In this document: in pieces, positions 29,241 through 37,637 of the stretch
How the letters are laid out: the number at the start of each line of letters is the position of its first letter
Position numbering within the stretch: the stretch's first letter is position 1
Source of the DNA: Aliarcobacter thereius LMG 24486
GTDB taxonomy: Bacteria; Campylobacterota; Campylobacteria; Campylobacterales; Arcobacteraceae
Reading direction: 5' to 3'
Length of the DNA stretch: 64,000 bases
NCBI RefSeq assembly: GCF_004214815.1
Contig: NZ_CP035926.1
Span: forward strand, 744,001-808,000
Position numbers and translations under genes: made by a program
Notes under the pieces: generated by a model
Told to the model about the DNA's origin: nothing
Seen by the model: the letters and a program-made list of their open reading frames with translations, nothing else
Databases searched by the model: none

Positions 29241-29945
29241 CTATTTTTTAGGAGTATATTTCCAAGTATATTTTCTTACTTTACCATTTAAAAAAGGAAA
29301 TGATTGTTCTAAAATTCTGATTTCATTTTCTACAAATACAAATTCAATATCATTTTCATTAAACTTTAAAGGAAAAGATTCCAATCTTTTGTTATATTTA
29401 TCTTTAATTGAATCTCTTTTTGCTTTTTCAAGGACTTGTTTATATCTAGAATTATCTATTGAAATATAATAATTTCCAATATCTTTTTTCTCTGGTACAT
29501 ATCTCCATTCATTTTCATATTTAAAATCAAAGTCTTTTTCATCGAAATGGCTATTATATCCTTTTACGTCTTTTGTAAAACATTTTATTTGCATCACTGC
29601 TAACCTAGGAAAAGAGCTACCTTTTTGAGTTTTTTTTCTTCTTAATAATAAAGTTTTTAATCCAATTGCGACATGTGAATTTTTATCAATATATAAAACA
29701 GGGTTAAGCTTATTAGAAATAGCCCATTTTTTTTTCATTGAAATACAATAGCTACCATAAGTAATGTTTTTAGAGGCAATTTCTTCTTCATTATATTCAC
29801 TGAAACAAACCATTGGATGTGCTGCATCTGAAATAATTTTTTCATTTTCATCTCTAAATTCTTCACTACAATAAGATAATCTAAAAGAACTATCTTTTAA
29901 AATACTAATTAACGTATTTAATTCTTTTGTAAAATGATTTAACAA
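29241..29945 (-). CDS. AbiGi-like abortive infection protein
   Basis: A 234-residue soluble protein that I match to the AbiGi family (named for the lactococcal phage-abortion pair AbiGi/AbiGii). Visible family features are LNHFTKELNTLISILKDSSFRLSYC at the N-terminus, HPMVCFSEYNEEEIA, then YGSYCISMKKKWAISNKLNPVLYIDKNS, and a FKYENEWRYVPE segment. No AbiGii partner is present on either side, so this is a solitary copy. It sits in the accessory spot between the toxin-antitoxin pair and guaA and is flanked by two palindromes. Phage defence is inferred from family and context. Confidence 0.7.
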   Translation of the reverse strand: MLNHFTKELNTLISILKDSSFRLSYCSEEFRDENEKIISDAAHPMVCFSEYNEEEIASKNITYGSYCISMKKKWAISNKLNPVLYIDKNSHVAIGLKTLLLRRKKTQKGSSFPRLAVMQIKCFTKDVKGYNSHFDEKDFDFKYENEWRYVPEKKDIGNYYISIDNSRYKQVLEKAKRDSIKDKYNKRLESFPLKFNENDIEFVFVENEIRILEQSFPFLNGKVRKYTWKYTPKK

Positions 29946-29968
29946 CTATTACTCCTATTAAGAAGACT

Positions 29969-30065
29969 TCTAAAAAGTTTTATGTAGATTTTGCCAAAGT
30001 TTGGCGAAGGTGTACTACAAGTACATCGAGCCAAACTTTGGTGAAAGATGTGTGAAACTTATTAG
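29969..30065. repeat. Long imperfect palindrome upstream of the AbiGi-like gene
   Basis: Perfect inner arms CCAAAGTTTGGC (29994-30005) and GCCAAACTTTGG (30030-30041) enclose GTACT/AGTAC-type pairs. Outer arms (29969-29993 and 30042-30065) also pair imperfectly, giving a cruciform of about 97 bases. It lies between the starts of the AbiGi-like gene and the end of guaA. It may be a MITE-like or REP-like element; no flanking target duplication was established. Confidence 0.6.
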
Positions 30066-30068
30066 AAA

Positions 30069-31604
30069 TTATTCCCACTCGATAGTTGCTGGTGGTTTTG
30101 ATGAAATATCATAAACTACTCTGTTTATTCCATTCACTTCATTTATAATTCTTCTACTAATTGTTTCTAAAATTTCGTGAGGAATATGAGAGAATGTTGC
30201 AGTCATACCATCTGTTGCATCAACAATTCTTACACAAACAGTGTTGTCATAAGTTCTATTATCACCCATAACTCCAACAGATTTTACATTTAGTAAAACT
30301 GTAAATGCTTGCCAAGTTTTTTCATAGTATCCAGTTGAGTGTAAAACATCTAGTAAGATAACATCTGCTTTTCTTAAAAGATCTAAATCAGGTTTATTTA
30401 CATCTCCCATAACTCTAATAGCAAGTCCAGGTCCAGGGAATGGATGTCTATTTATCATATTTCTTGGAAGTCCAAGTTCAAGTCCAAGCTCTCTTACTTC
30501 ATCTTTAAAAATCTCTCTTAAAGGTTCAACAAGTTCAAACTTCATCCAATCAGGAAGTCCACCAACATTGTGGTGAGATTTTATAGTTTTTGAAGGACCT
30601 TTAACTGAAACAGATTCAATAACATCTGTATAAAGTGTTCCTTGAGCTAAAAATTCAACACCTTCGTGTTTTTTTGCTTCAACATCAAAAACTTCAATAA
30701 ATGTTTCCCCAATAATCTTTCTTTTTGTTTCAGGATCAGTTACACCTTTTAGTTTTGTTAAAAACTTTTCACTTGCATCAACAGTTATTAAATCAATTCC
30801 TCTTGATCTAAAAATAGTTTCAACTTGTTCTCTTTCATTTGCTCTTAAAAGTCCATTATCTACAAAAACTGGAATAACTTGGCTTCCAATTGCTTCAAAT
30901 AGAAGTGTTGCAACAACAGAGCTATCAACTCCACCAGAAACAGCACATAAAACTTTTTTATTTCCTACTTGGTTTTTTATTTTTGCCATTTGTTCTTTTG
31001 CAAAACTTCCCATATTCCAAGTACTTTCACATCCACAAATATATTTTGCAAAGTTCTTAAGAAGTTTTGAACCATGCTCAGAGTGATAAACTTCAGGGTG
31101 AAATTGAAAAGCATATATATTTCTATTCATATCTGCAATTGCTGCAAATGGAGAATTTTCGCTTGTCGCAATTTTTGAAAATCCATTTGGAATTTCTTCA
31201 ACTTTATCTCCATGACTCATCCAAACTGTTTGACCATTTGGAGTATCTTTGAAAATATCATTTTCAACTACAAAATCTAATTTAGCTTTTCCATATTCAT
31301 GGCTTGTTGCTGGAATTACACTTCCTCCAAAATGTTGAGAAATAAGTTGCATTCCATAACAAATTCCTAAAATTGGAAGACCCAAGTCAAAGATTGTACT
31401 ATCTGGATGATAGGCATCACTTGCATAAACAGAAGCTGGTCCACCTGAAAGAATTATTCCTTTTGGTGTTCTTGCCATAATATCTTCAATTGATTCATTA
31501 TAAGGAACAATTTCAGAATATACTCCATTTTCTCTTAGCTTTCTAGCTATAATTTGTGTATATTGACTACCAAAATCTAATACAACTATTGGTACATGTT
31601 TCAT
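30069..31604 (-). CDS. guaA: GMP synthase (glutamine-hydrolysing)
   Basis: Converts XMP to GMP using ATP and ammonia from glutamine. The class-I amidotransferase domain has Cys82 (GICYGMQ) with His169 and Glu171 (FHPEVYHS). The ATP pyrophosphatase domain carries the PP-loop SGGVDSS (residues 223-229). The C-terminal dimerisation domain ends [17 protein letters not shown], as in bacterial GuaA. At 511 residues it has the normal length. The gene is on the minus strand, 62 bases downstream of nadB, and is flanked at its 3' side by the accessory spot. Confidence 0.97.
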   Translation of the reverse strand: MKHVPIVVLDFGSQYTQIIARKLRENGVYSEIVPYNESIEDIMARTPKGIILSGGPASVYASDAYHPDSTIFDLGLPILGICYGMQLISQHFGGSVIPATSHEYGKAKLDFVVENDIFKDTPNGQTVWMSHGDKVEEIPNGFSKIATSENSPFAAIADMNRNIYAFQFHPEVYHSEHGSKLLKNFAKYICGCESTWNMGSFAKEQMAKIKNQVGNKKVLCAVSGGVDSSVVATLLFEAIGSQVIPVFVDNGLLRANEREQVETIFRSRGIDLITVDASEKFLTKLKGVTDPETKRKIIGETFIEVFDVEAKKHEGVEFLAQGTLYTDVIESVSVKGPSKTIKSHHNVGGLPDWMKFELVEPLREIFKDEVRELGLELGLPRNMINRHPFPGPGLAIRVMGDVNKPDLDLLRKADVILLDVLHSTGYYEKTWQAFTVLLNVKSVGVMGDNRTYDNTVCVRIVDATDGMTATFSHIPHEILETISRRIINEVNGINRVVYDISSKPPATIEWE

Positions 31605-31666
31605 CTAATTTAACCTTTCTTTCTAATCACGCTAATTTTTAATCCGATATTCTATCTAAACTCTTT

Positions 31667-33115
31667 TTAATTTTCTTTTATAAAATGTGCACCTAAAGAT
31701 TTTTCCATACTCTTAGCTTCAAGTAAAACCTCTTTAGCACAAAGCAATCTTAATTGTAACATTCTTCCAATATCTTGTATTAAAAAGTTGTCAATTTTTG
31801 AAATTGCATCTTGTAATTCATTTTTATCTCTTATAATTCCAGCACTGTTCCACATAATTTCTCTTAAACTATTTTTAATCTCTTTATCAATCTCTTTAGT
31901 TTTTATAAATTGTTCTATATCTTTTTTATAATTATTTATATCTATTTTAAAATTCTCTTTTAAAGAGTTATAAATAGATATTTTAGAAAAAACTAAACCT
32001 TCTAGTAAAGAGTTTGAAGCTAATCTGTTTGCTCCGTGAAGTCCCATACAAGAAACTTCTCCAATAGCAAAAAGATTTCTATACCCTAAAACTCTTGTAT
32101 CTAAATCTACTTCTATTCCACCCATACTATAATGAAAAGCTGGACTTATTGGGACTTTCTCAAAAGGTAAACTATAACCTAGTTCTTTAAGATTTAAATA
32201 TATATTTGGAAATCTCTTTTTAAAAGCATTTTTTTCAAAATTATCAAAAGATAGATAAATTTCAAGTCCTGTTTTTTTGCTGTAATCATAAATTGAACGG
32301 CTTACAACATCTCTTGGAGCTAATTCTCCATCTTTATGATAATCAAATAAAAACCTTTTATTGTTTTCATCAACTATATAAGCACCTTCACCTCTTAATG
32401 ATTCTGAAAGTAAAGGTTTTCTTGCAAAAGAAGTACCTTTTAAAACTGTTGGATGAAATTGTGTAAAATTCATATCTTTTAGTTTAATAGCTTTTAATTT
32501 TGCTAAACCTTGCATCTCGCCACAAACAGCAGTAGAATTTGTATGATATTGATAAATAGAGCCAAAACCGCCACTTGCTATTATTGTATTATGTGCATAA
32601 ACTGTTTTTTGCTTCTTTTCTTTTGTAAAATAAGATACTCCATAGCAAATGCCATCATCTAAAAGTAGATCACAAACACTAGCTTCACAAACTAATTCAG
32701 CTCTTATGTTTTGAAGTAAGAAATGATGAAGTTCTCTTCCTGTTGCATCGCCTGTATGTAAAATTCTATTTGTACTATGAGCTGCTTCTTTTGTGTAGTT
32801 TAAACTTCCATCACTGTTTTTATCAAAAACCATACCATTGTCAATTAAATCTTTTATAGCATTTATTGACTCTTTACTTAAAATCTCTACGGCTTTTATA
32901 TTGTTATAAAAAGCACCAGCTTTAATAGTATCTTCTATATGTAAAGTTATGTCATTTTCATCTTTTGCACTAGCAATTCCACCTTGAGCCCAAAATGTAT
33001 TTGAGTTCCAAGGAAGCATTTTTGATAAAATAAGTACTTTTTTATCTTTTGGAATTAATCTTGAAGCATTTAATCCAGCTACCCCTGAACCAATTATTAT
33101 ATAATCATAAATCAT
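31667..33115 (-). CDS. nadB: L-aspartate oxidase
   Basis: First enzyme of de novo NAD synthesis: oxidises L-aspartate to iminoaspartate using FAD. The N-terminal FAD motif is IIGSGVAGLNA. Succinate-dehydrogenase-type elements follow: WAQGGIAS, HSTNRILHTGDATG, FHPTVL, SESLRGEGAYIVDENNKRF, ELAPRDVVSRSI and the FAD-contacting HGANRLASNSLLEG. At 482 residues it is slightly short for the family (about 500-540) but complete. Its ATG overlaps the stop of a tiny lipoprotein gene by 3 bases. nadA and nadC are not in the window. Confidence 0.95.
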   Translation of the reverse strand: MIYDYIIIGSGVAGLNASRLIPKDKKVLILSKMLPWNSNTFWAQGGIASAKDENDITLHIEDTIKAGAFYNNIKAVEILSKESINAIKDLIDNGMVFDKNSDGSLNYTKEAAHSTNRILHTGDATGRELHHFLLQNIRAELVCEASVCDLLLDDGICYGVSYFTKEKKQKTVYAHNTIIASGGFGSIYQYHTNSTAVCGEMQGLAKLKAIKLKDMNFTQFHPTVLKGTSFARKPLLSESLRGEGAYIVDENNKRFLFDYHKDGELAPRDVVSRSIYDYSKKTGLEIYLSFDNFEKNAFKKRFPNIYLNLKELGYSLPFEKVPISPAFHYSMGGIEVDLDTRVLGYRNLFAIGEVSCMGLHGANRLASNSLLEGLVFSKISIYNSLKENFKIDINNYKKDIEQFIKTKEIDKEIKNSLREIMWNSAGIIRDKNELQDAISKIDNFLIQDIGRMLQLRLLCAKEVLLEAKSMEKSLGAHFIKEN

Positions 33116-33228
33116 CTTTGTTCAGTTTTTGTATAAACTGGATCTGCTTTGTATCCACAAGCACTAAAACTAAATATAAAAATAGCTATAATCACACCAT
33201 GAAAAATATTAATGAAATTCTTGCTCAT
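33112..33228 (-). CDS. Tiny lipoprotein upstream of nadB, LptM-like
   Basis: A 38-residue gene found by reading the short gap. From ATG 33228 it gives a Lys-containing N-region, a hydrophobic stretch (GVIIAIFIFSF) and a lipobox SFSAC with Cys24, then only CGYKADPVYTKTEQR. This matches the small lipoprotein-attachment-site family, in which CGxKxP follows the lipobox (LptM/YifL in enterobacteria assists LptD maturation). Its TGA overlaps the nadB ATG in the sequence ATGA, so translation is likely coupled. The N-terminal codons overlap the divergent gene starting at 33199; a GTG at 33195 would avoid this but lacks the basic N-region. Confidence 0.7.
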   Translation of the reverse strand: MSKNFINIFHGVIIAIFIFSFSACGYKADPVYTKTEQR

Positions 33229-33618
33229 ATTGCACTCAATCCTAATTTTAATAAAATAAATATCTTCTTAGATATAAAAAGATTTGTAAATATACTACCT
33301 TTAAAATTAAAAAGTGGAATAAAATTTGTATATATAAAAAATCAAACTATGCATTTTGTTCTAAAACATCAGCTTTTTAAAGTTGAATTTGAACATAATA
33401 AGCAAACATTAGAAGCACTTTTAAAGATGGCAAAAATAGAAAATGTAAACTCTTTTGCCTTTTTTGTAACAAATGTGATTGAAAAAGCTGTACAAGAAAA
33501 AGAGTATATAGAAGAAAAATATATTGAAAGAAGTTTTGCAATTTTTGAAAATAAAGCAAAAGATAAAGAAATATATAAAAAATTTGAAGATATTAGAACT
33601 ATTATAAAAGAGATTTAA
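33199..33618 (+). CDS. Small DciA/DUF721-like protein (tentative)
   Basis: A 139-residue protein. The ATG at 33199 is preferred over upstream in-frame codons because those would run deep into the divergent nadB gene. The N-terminal half (MKNINEILAHIALNPNFNKIN, then KFVYIKNQTMHFVLKHQLFKVEFEHNKQTLEALLKMA) recalls the KH-like domain of DciA/DUF721 proteins, which load the replicative helicase. The match is by pattern only. The C-terminus is a charged helix (EKEYIEEKYIERSFAIFENKAKDKEIYKKFEDI). It overlaps the end of the convergent metalloprotease-like gene by 17 bases. Confidence 0.5.
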   Translation: MKNINEILAHIALNPNFNKINIFLDIKRFVNILPLKLKSGIKFVYIKNQTMHFVLKHQLFKVEFEHNKQTLEALLKMAKIENVNSFAFFVTNVIEKAVQEKEYIEEKYIERSFAIFENKAKDKEIYKKFEDIRTIIKEI

Positions 33619-34195
33619 ACTCTTTTTCTATCTCTTTATAATTTGGAGAAAACTCTTTTACTAAAGTCCAAAAATCTTTTGAATGATTTTTATGTTTTAT
33701 ATGAGATAACTCATGAATTACAATATATTCCATTATATTTAGTGGATATTTTGCTAGGTTTATGTTGAAATTTAATTCATTTTTATAGTTGCAAGAACCC
33801 CAAGTTCTTCTATTTTTTCTATATGATATTTTTGTAGGATATAAATTCATCAAAACTTGATATTTTTCAATAAATTTTGGAATATAAGTTTTGCAAATAT
33901 CTTTATAAAAAGTATCAATATTCTTTATTGTATAATCTTCTTTTAGTTTTTTTTCACCTAAAAGTAAAAATTCATCTTCATTCAACTCTTTTTTTAATCT
34001 ATTTTCTATACTTTTATTTATCCAATCTTTTTTATCTTCAATCAAATTTTTTGCATCACTTAAAGTAAAATATTTGTTTGCTTTGATTTGAATTAAATCT
34101 TTTTTTATTACTCTTAAATAGCAATGCTTTATATGATTTTTATTTAAAAGCTCAACATTTACAAGATTATCATTTAAAAATAGTGTAAAAATCAC
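33602..34195 (-). CDS. YgjP-like zinc metalloprotease family protein (DUF45)
   Basis: A 197-residue cytosolic protein of the YgjP/SprT-like M48-type group. The zinc motif is HELSHIKHKNHSKDFW, giving HExxH plus a third His-rich element, and the preceding YRKNRRTWGSCNYKNELNFN is the family's WGSC signature. Proposed activities for relatives include peptidase and UTP diphosphatase; the natural substrate is unknown. It stands alone on the minus strand, its 3' end overlapping the convergent DciA-like gene and its 5' end facing the aminotransferase gene. Confidence 0.85.
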   Translation of the reverse strand: MIFTLFLNDNLVNVELLNKNHIKHCYLRVIKKDLIQIKANKYFTLSDAKNLIEDKKDWINKSIENRLKKELNEDEFLLLGEKKLKEDYTIKNIDTFYKDICKTYIPKFIEKYQVLMNLYPTKISYRKNRRTWGSCNYKNELNFNINLAKYPLNIMEYIVIHELSHIKHKNHSKDFWTLVKEFSPNYKEIEKEFKSLL

Positions 34196-34273
34196 ATAAA
34201 ACCTTTAAGTTAAATTTTGTTAAAATTGCCAGATTATAACATACTTATAATGATACTAAAAAAAGGAACTATT

Positions 34274-35440
34274 ATGAAAATAGCAAGTAGGATAGATAAA
34301 CTTTCTCCTTCTATTACTTTGTCAATAACAGCCTTAGCAAATGAATTAAAAGCTCAAGGTAAAGATATATTAAGCTTTAGTGCAGGAGAACCTGATTTTG
34401 ATACACCACAGATTATAAAAGATGAGGCTATAAAAGCTATTACTAATGGTAAAACAAAATATACAGCAGTTGAAGGTATAAAAGAGCTTAAACAAGCAAT
34501 TGTAAATAAGTTAAAAAGAGATCATAATTTAGAATATAGTTTAGATGGTATTGTTGTAAGTAATGGAGCAAAACACTCTTTATTTAATTTAACTCAAGCT
34601 TTAATTGATGAAGGTGATGAAGTTATTATTCCAAGTCCATATTGGGTTACATATCCTGAACTTGTTATTTATAGTGGTGGAGTACCAGTTTTTATTGAAA
34701 CAGATGAAAGTTGTGAGTTTAAAATTTCTGCAAAACAACTAAAAGATGCAATAACTCCAAAAACAAAGATTTTGATGCTGAATTCACCTTCAAATCCAAC
34801 TGGTTCTATCTATACAAAAGAAGAATTATTGGCTATTGGAGAAGTTTTAAAAGGAACAGATATTATAGTTTTATCTGATGAAATGTATGAAAAACTAAAC
34901 TATAAAGGTAAAAAATTTACTGCAAGTGCCGAAGTTAGTTCTGATATGTATAATAGAACTATTACTATAAATGGATTAAGTAAATCAGTTGCAATGACTG
35001 GATGGAGATTTGGATATTTTGCAACAGCTGATAAAAAACTTGCAAAAGCTGTATCTAAACTTCAAGGACAAGCTACTTCAAATATTAATTCTATGACACA
35101 ATATGCAGCTATTGTTGCTTTAGATGGAAAAGCTGATAAAGATATTGAAGCTATGAGAATGGAGTTTGAAAGAAGAAAAGATTATGCTGTAAAAGCTATA
35201 AATGATATTAAAAATCTATCTTGCTATGATCCTGATGGTGCTTTTTATCTTTTTGTAAATATTAAAGATTTTTCAAACGATTCTATGAAATTTTGTGCAG
35301 ATTTATTAGAACAAAAAGGTGTTGCTTTGGTTCCTGGACTTGCTTTTGGAATGGAAGGATATGTTAGATTATCTTTTGCAACATCAATGGAAGCTATAAT
35401 TGATGGAATAAATAGAATTAAAGAGTTTGTAGAAAACTAA
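34274..35440 (+). CDS. aspC: Aspartate aminotransferase, class I PLP-dependent
   Basis: Transfers the amino group between aspartate and 2-oxoglutarate. The chosen ATG 34274 follows AAAAGGA and gives the usual N-terminus MKIASRIDKLSPSITLSITA; the longer frame from 34217 adds 19 residues with no Shine-Dalgarno. PLP-binding residues are in place: Asn174 (NSPSNPTG), Asp202 and Tyr205 (LSDEMYEKL), the Schiff-base Lys237 (NGLSKSVAMTGWRFGY), and the substrate Arg near the C-terminus (GYVRLSFA). At 388 residues it matches type Ib aspartate aminotransferases. Prephenate transamination, seen in some relatives, is possible. Confidence 0.9.
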   Translation: MKIASRIDKLSPSITLSITALANELKAQGKDILSFSAGEPDFDTPQIIKDEAIKAITNGKTKYTAVEGIKELKQAIVNKLKRDHNLEYSLDGIVVSNGAKHSLFNLTQALIDEGDEVIIPSPYWVTYPELVIYSGGVPVFIETDESCEFKISAKQLKDAITPKTKILMLNSPSNPTGSIYTKEELLAIGEVLKGTDIIVLSDEMYEKLNYKGKKFTASAEVSSDMYNRTITINGLSKSVAMTGWRFGYFATADKKLAKAVSKLQGQATSNINSMTQYAAIVALDGKADKDIEAMRMEFERRKDYAVKAINDIKNLSCYDPDGAFYLFVNIKDFSNDSMKFCADLLEQKGVALVPGLAFGMEGYVRLSFATSMEAIIDGINRIKEFVEN

Positions 35441-35490
35441 TTTTTAGTTATTTTAGAATAATCTACTTATAAATATCTTTTCGTTAAAAT

Positions 35491-35510
35491 CCCTAAATTT
35501 TACTTAGGGG
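35491..35510 (+). promoter_or_regulatory. Hairpin that masks the ribosome site of the acyltransferase gene
   Basis: CCCTAA (35491-35496) and TTAGGG (35504-35509) pair around a 7-base loop. The Shine-Dalgarno AGGGG (35506-35510) lies in the 3' arm, 6 bases before the ATG at 35517. Such a weak stem could act as a temperature- or factor-dependent control, or be chance. Confidence 0.4.
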
Positions 35511-35516
35511 TTTTAT

Positions 35517-36680
35517 ATGACAATAGAGCTTACAAATGAACTAGCCTCTTTTTCCTATATACAATTATCGACTTATATTGTAATTGCTTCAATGGTTTTG
35601 ATTCTTTTTACTTCTTTAAAACCATCAACTCATAATGATGTTTTTCCAATAGTTGTTACAAATGAGTTAAAAGGTTTAGGTATTTTAACTGTTGTTTTTG
35701 CACACTTTGCATTTATGAAAATAAGTGGTACTTGGGAGTTTTTATTTCCTCTTTCAACAATAGCTGGAGTTGGAGTTGATCTGTTTTTATTTATGTCAGG
35801 TTTTGGACTTACAGTTGGAATGTTAAAAAGACCAATGAAAATATTAGATTTTTATAAAAAAAGAGTTATAAAAATTTTTATTCCATTTTGGATAGCATTA
35901 GTTCTTCTTTTTGTTGCAGATGCAATTTTTATGGATAAATATTACTCATTTTCATATATTGTAAAATCACTTTTCGGATTTTTCCCAACAGCAGATGGAT
36001 TTGCTGATGTAAATTCTCCTTTTTGGTATATTACATGGATGATAATGTTTTATTTATTGTTTCCAATTTTGTTTTTTAAAAATAGAGTTTGGCTTAGTGC
36101 CATATTAATAGCAGTAATTGCTACATTAATAGGAACTTTTAATATATTTGATTTGGCTTCAAATTGGCTTCACAGACTTCATACTTTAGCATTTTCTTTG
36201 GGTATTTTAGGAGCTTGGATTTTATACTCTAAAGATGGAATTGATAATAAATTTGTAACTTATGTAAAAAACTTTAGAGATAATTCAAAAGATTTTAAAT
36301 ATATAATTATATTTTTAATGTTTGTTATTATTTTCTATTTTGCCCAAAGACAAGTAGGAGATTTTTGGCCAAGACTTCAATCCTTATCTATACCTAACTT
36401 TTATATAGAACAAATGGCTTCAATAGTTATTATGCTTGCATTTATTGTTATATTTGTACTTAAAAAAGTTGAGAGTAAGTTTTTAGCACTTTATGGAAGT
36501 TTCTCATATGAAGTATATTTAATACATTGGCCATTGATGGCAAAATATGATATCTTTTTTGTATATTTACCAACATGGGCAGCAGTTTTAGTTTGGCTTG
36601 TTGTATTTATTCTTGTAAGTATGCTTTTACAAAGAGTTACAAATTTTGCTGGAACTTATATTGATAAATTTGTTAAATAA
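35517..36680 (+). CDS. Acyltransferase 3 family membrane protein
   Basis: A 387-residue inner-membrane protein with about ten hydrophobic segments. It carries AT3-family signs: KGLGILTVVFAHF near residue 60 with the conserved His, GVGVDLFLFMSGFGLT, the basic FYKKRVIKIFIPFWIAL, and a late YEVYLIHWPLM. The family transfers acyl groups to surface sugars, lipids or peptides on the outer side of the membrane. There is no attached SGNH domain and no sugar-gene cluster beside it, so the acceptor cannot be named. The gene is followed after 12 bases by the methyltransferase gene. Confidence 0.85.
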   Translation: MTIELTNELASFSYIQLSTYIVIASMVLILFTSLKPSTHNDVFPIVVTNELKGLGILTVVFAHFAFMKISGTWEFLFPLSTIAGVGVDLFLFMSGFGLTVGMLKRPMKILDFYKKRVIKIFIPFWIALVLLFVADAIFMDKYYSFSYIVKSLFGFFPTADGFADVNSPFWYITWMIMFYLLFPILFFKNRVWLSAILIAVIATLIGTFNIFDLASNWLHRLHTLAFSLGILGAWILYSKDGIDNKFVTYVKNFRDNSKDFKYIIIFLMFVIIFYFAQRQVGDFWPRLQSLSIPNFYIEQMASIVIMLAFIVIFVLKKVESKFLALYGSFSYEVYLIHWPLMAKYDIFFVYLPTWAAVLVWLVVFILVSMLLQRVTNFAGTYIDKFVK

Positions 36681-36692
36681 TTAAAGATAAAG

Positions 36693-37598
36693 ATGAATTT
36701 AGAAAATTTAAAAGATATTATAAAAAACAATTTAGAAAATAAAACAGCTGAAGCAAAAAGAGTTTTTCATGGACGAGGGAAGTTCTATGAAAACTTCTCT
36801 TATCTTACGGTTGATAGCTTTAATAATGTATTTTTTGTAACTTTTTATGAAGAGAATATAGCTGAAGAAAAGATTTTAGAACTATTGAAAAATATAGCAA
36901 AAAGTTTTAACTTTGAAAATTTTATAATTCAAAGAAAATATAAAGATAGTGAATTTTATGAATTAATATTTGGAGAGATTCCTGAAAATTTCTATGTACT
37001 TGAAAACTCATTAAAATATAAAATAAATTTTAAAAATAGAAATCTTGGATTGTTTTTTGATATTAAAGATGCAAGAGCTTATATAAAATCTATTTCAAAA
37101 AATAAAACAGTATTAAATCTTTTTTCATATACTTGTGCTTTTAGTGTTTCTTCTATTGCAGGTGGTGCTAAAAGTGTAATAAATATTGATATGAGCAGTA
37201 ATAGTTTAAATATTGGAAGAGAAAATCATAATATAAATAATCTTGATACAAAAAAAGTAAAGTTTTTCTCTTATGATATTTTAAAATCATTTGGAAAAAT
37301 TAAGAAACTTTCTCCATATGATATTATAATTATTGATCCACCATCATTTCAAAAAGGTTCATTTATTTTAAATAAAGATTATGAAAAAGTCATAAAAAGG
37401 CTTGATGAATATACAAATAGTGGAGCTATAATTCTTGCTTGTTTAAATGATCCTTTTATAGAATCAGAATTTATAAAAGAACTTTTTAATAAATATTTAA
37501 TAAATTTTAAATATTTAAAAAGAATTCCACAAAATAAAGAATTTGTAATAAATGATGAAGAAAAAGGCTTAAAATCTCTAGTTTTTATAAAAAATTAG
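36693..37598 (+). CDS. RlmI/RlmK-type SAM-dependent methyltransferase
   Basis: A 301-residue Rossmann methyltransferase. The SAM motif is TVLNLFSYTCAFSVSSIAGGAKSVINIDMS, and the catalytic motif IIDPPSF and the segment FDIKDARAYI match the RlmI/RlmK-like group that methylates 23S rRNA or related RNA bases. An N-terminal PUA domain, as in RlmI, is not obvious; residues 1-105 are a separate alpha/beta region. It starts 12 bases after the acyltransferase gene. The RNA target is not known. Confidence 0.8.
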   Translation: MNLENLKDIIKNNLENKTAEAKRVFHGRGKFYENFSYLTVDSFNNVFFVTFYEENIAEEKILELLKNIAKSFNFENFIIQRKYKDSEFYELIFGEIPENFYVLENSLKYKINFKNRNLGLFFDIKDARAYIKSISKNKTVLNLFSYTCAFSVSSIAGGAKSVINIDMSSNSLNIGRENHNINNLDTKKVKFFSYDILKSFGKIKKLSPYDIIIIDPPSFQKGSFILNKDYEKVIKRLDEYTNSGAIILACLNDPFIESEFIKELFNKYLINFKYLKRIPQNKEFVINDEEKGLKSLVFIKN

Positions 37599-37637
37599 AG
37601 TATACTTCACACAAAAAAAATTGAAAAGAGAAATCAG

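Noticed and set aside
29969-30065. A tRNA or other structured RNA gene
   Set aside because: The fold is a simple nested palindrome without cloverleaf arms, T-loop or anticodon features.
33049-33198. Upstream start for the DciA-like gene
   Set aside because: It would overlap nadB coding sequence and the lipoprotein gene completely, with atypical residues; ATG 33199 begins the family-like sequence.
34217-34273. Longer aminotransferase start
   Set aside because: The extra 19 residues have no ribosome site and are absent from the family's usual N-terminus; ATG 34274 has AAAAGGA.
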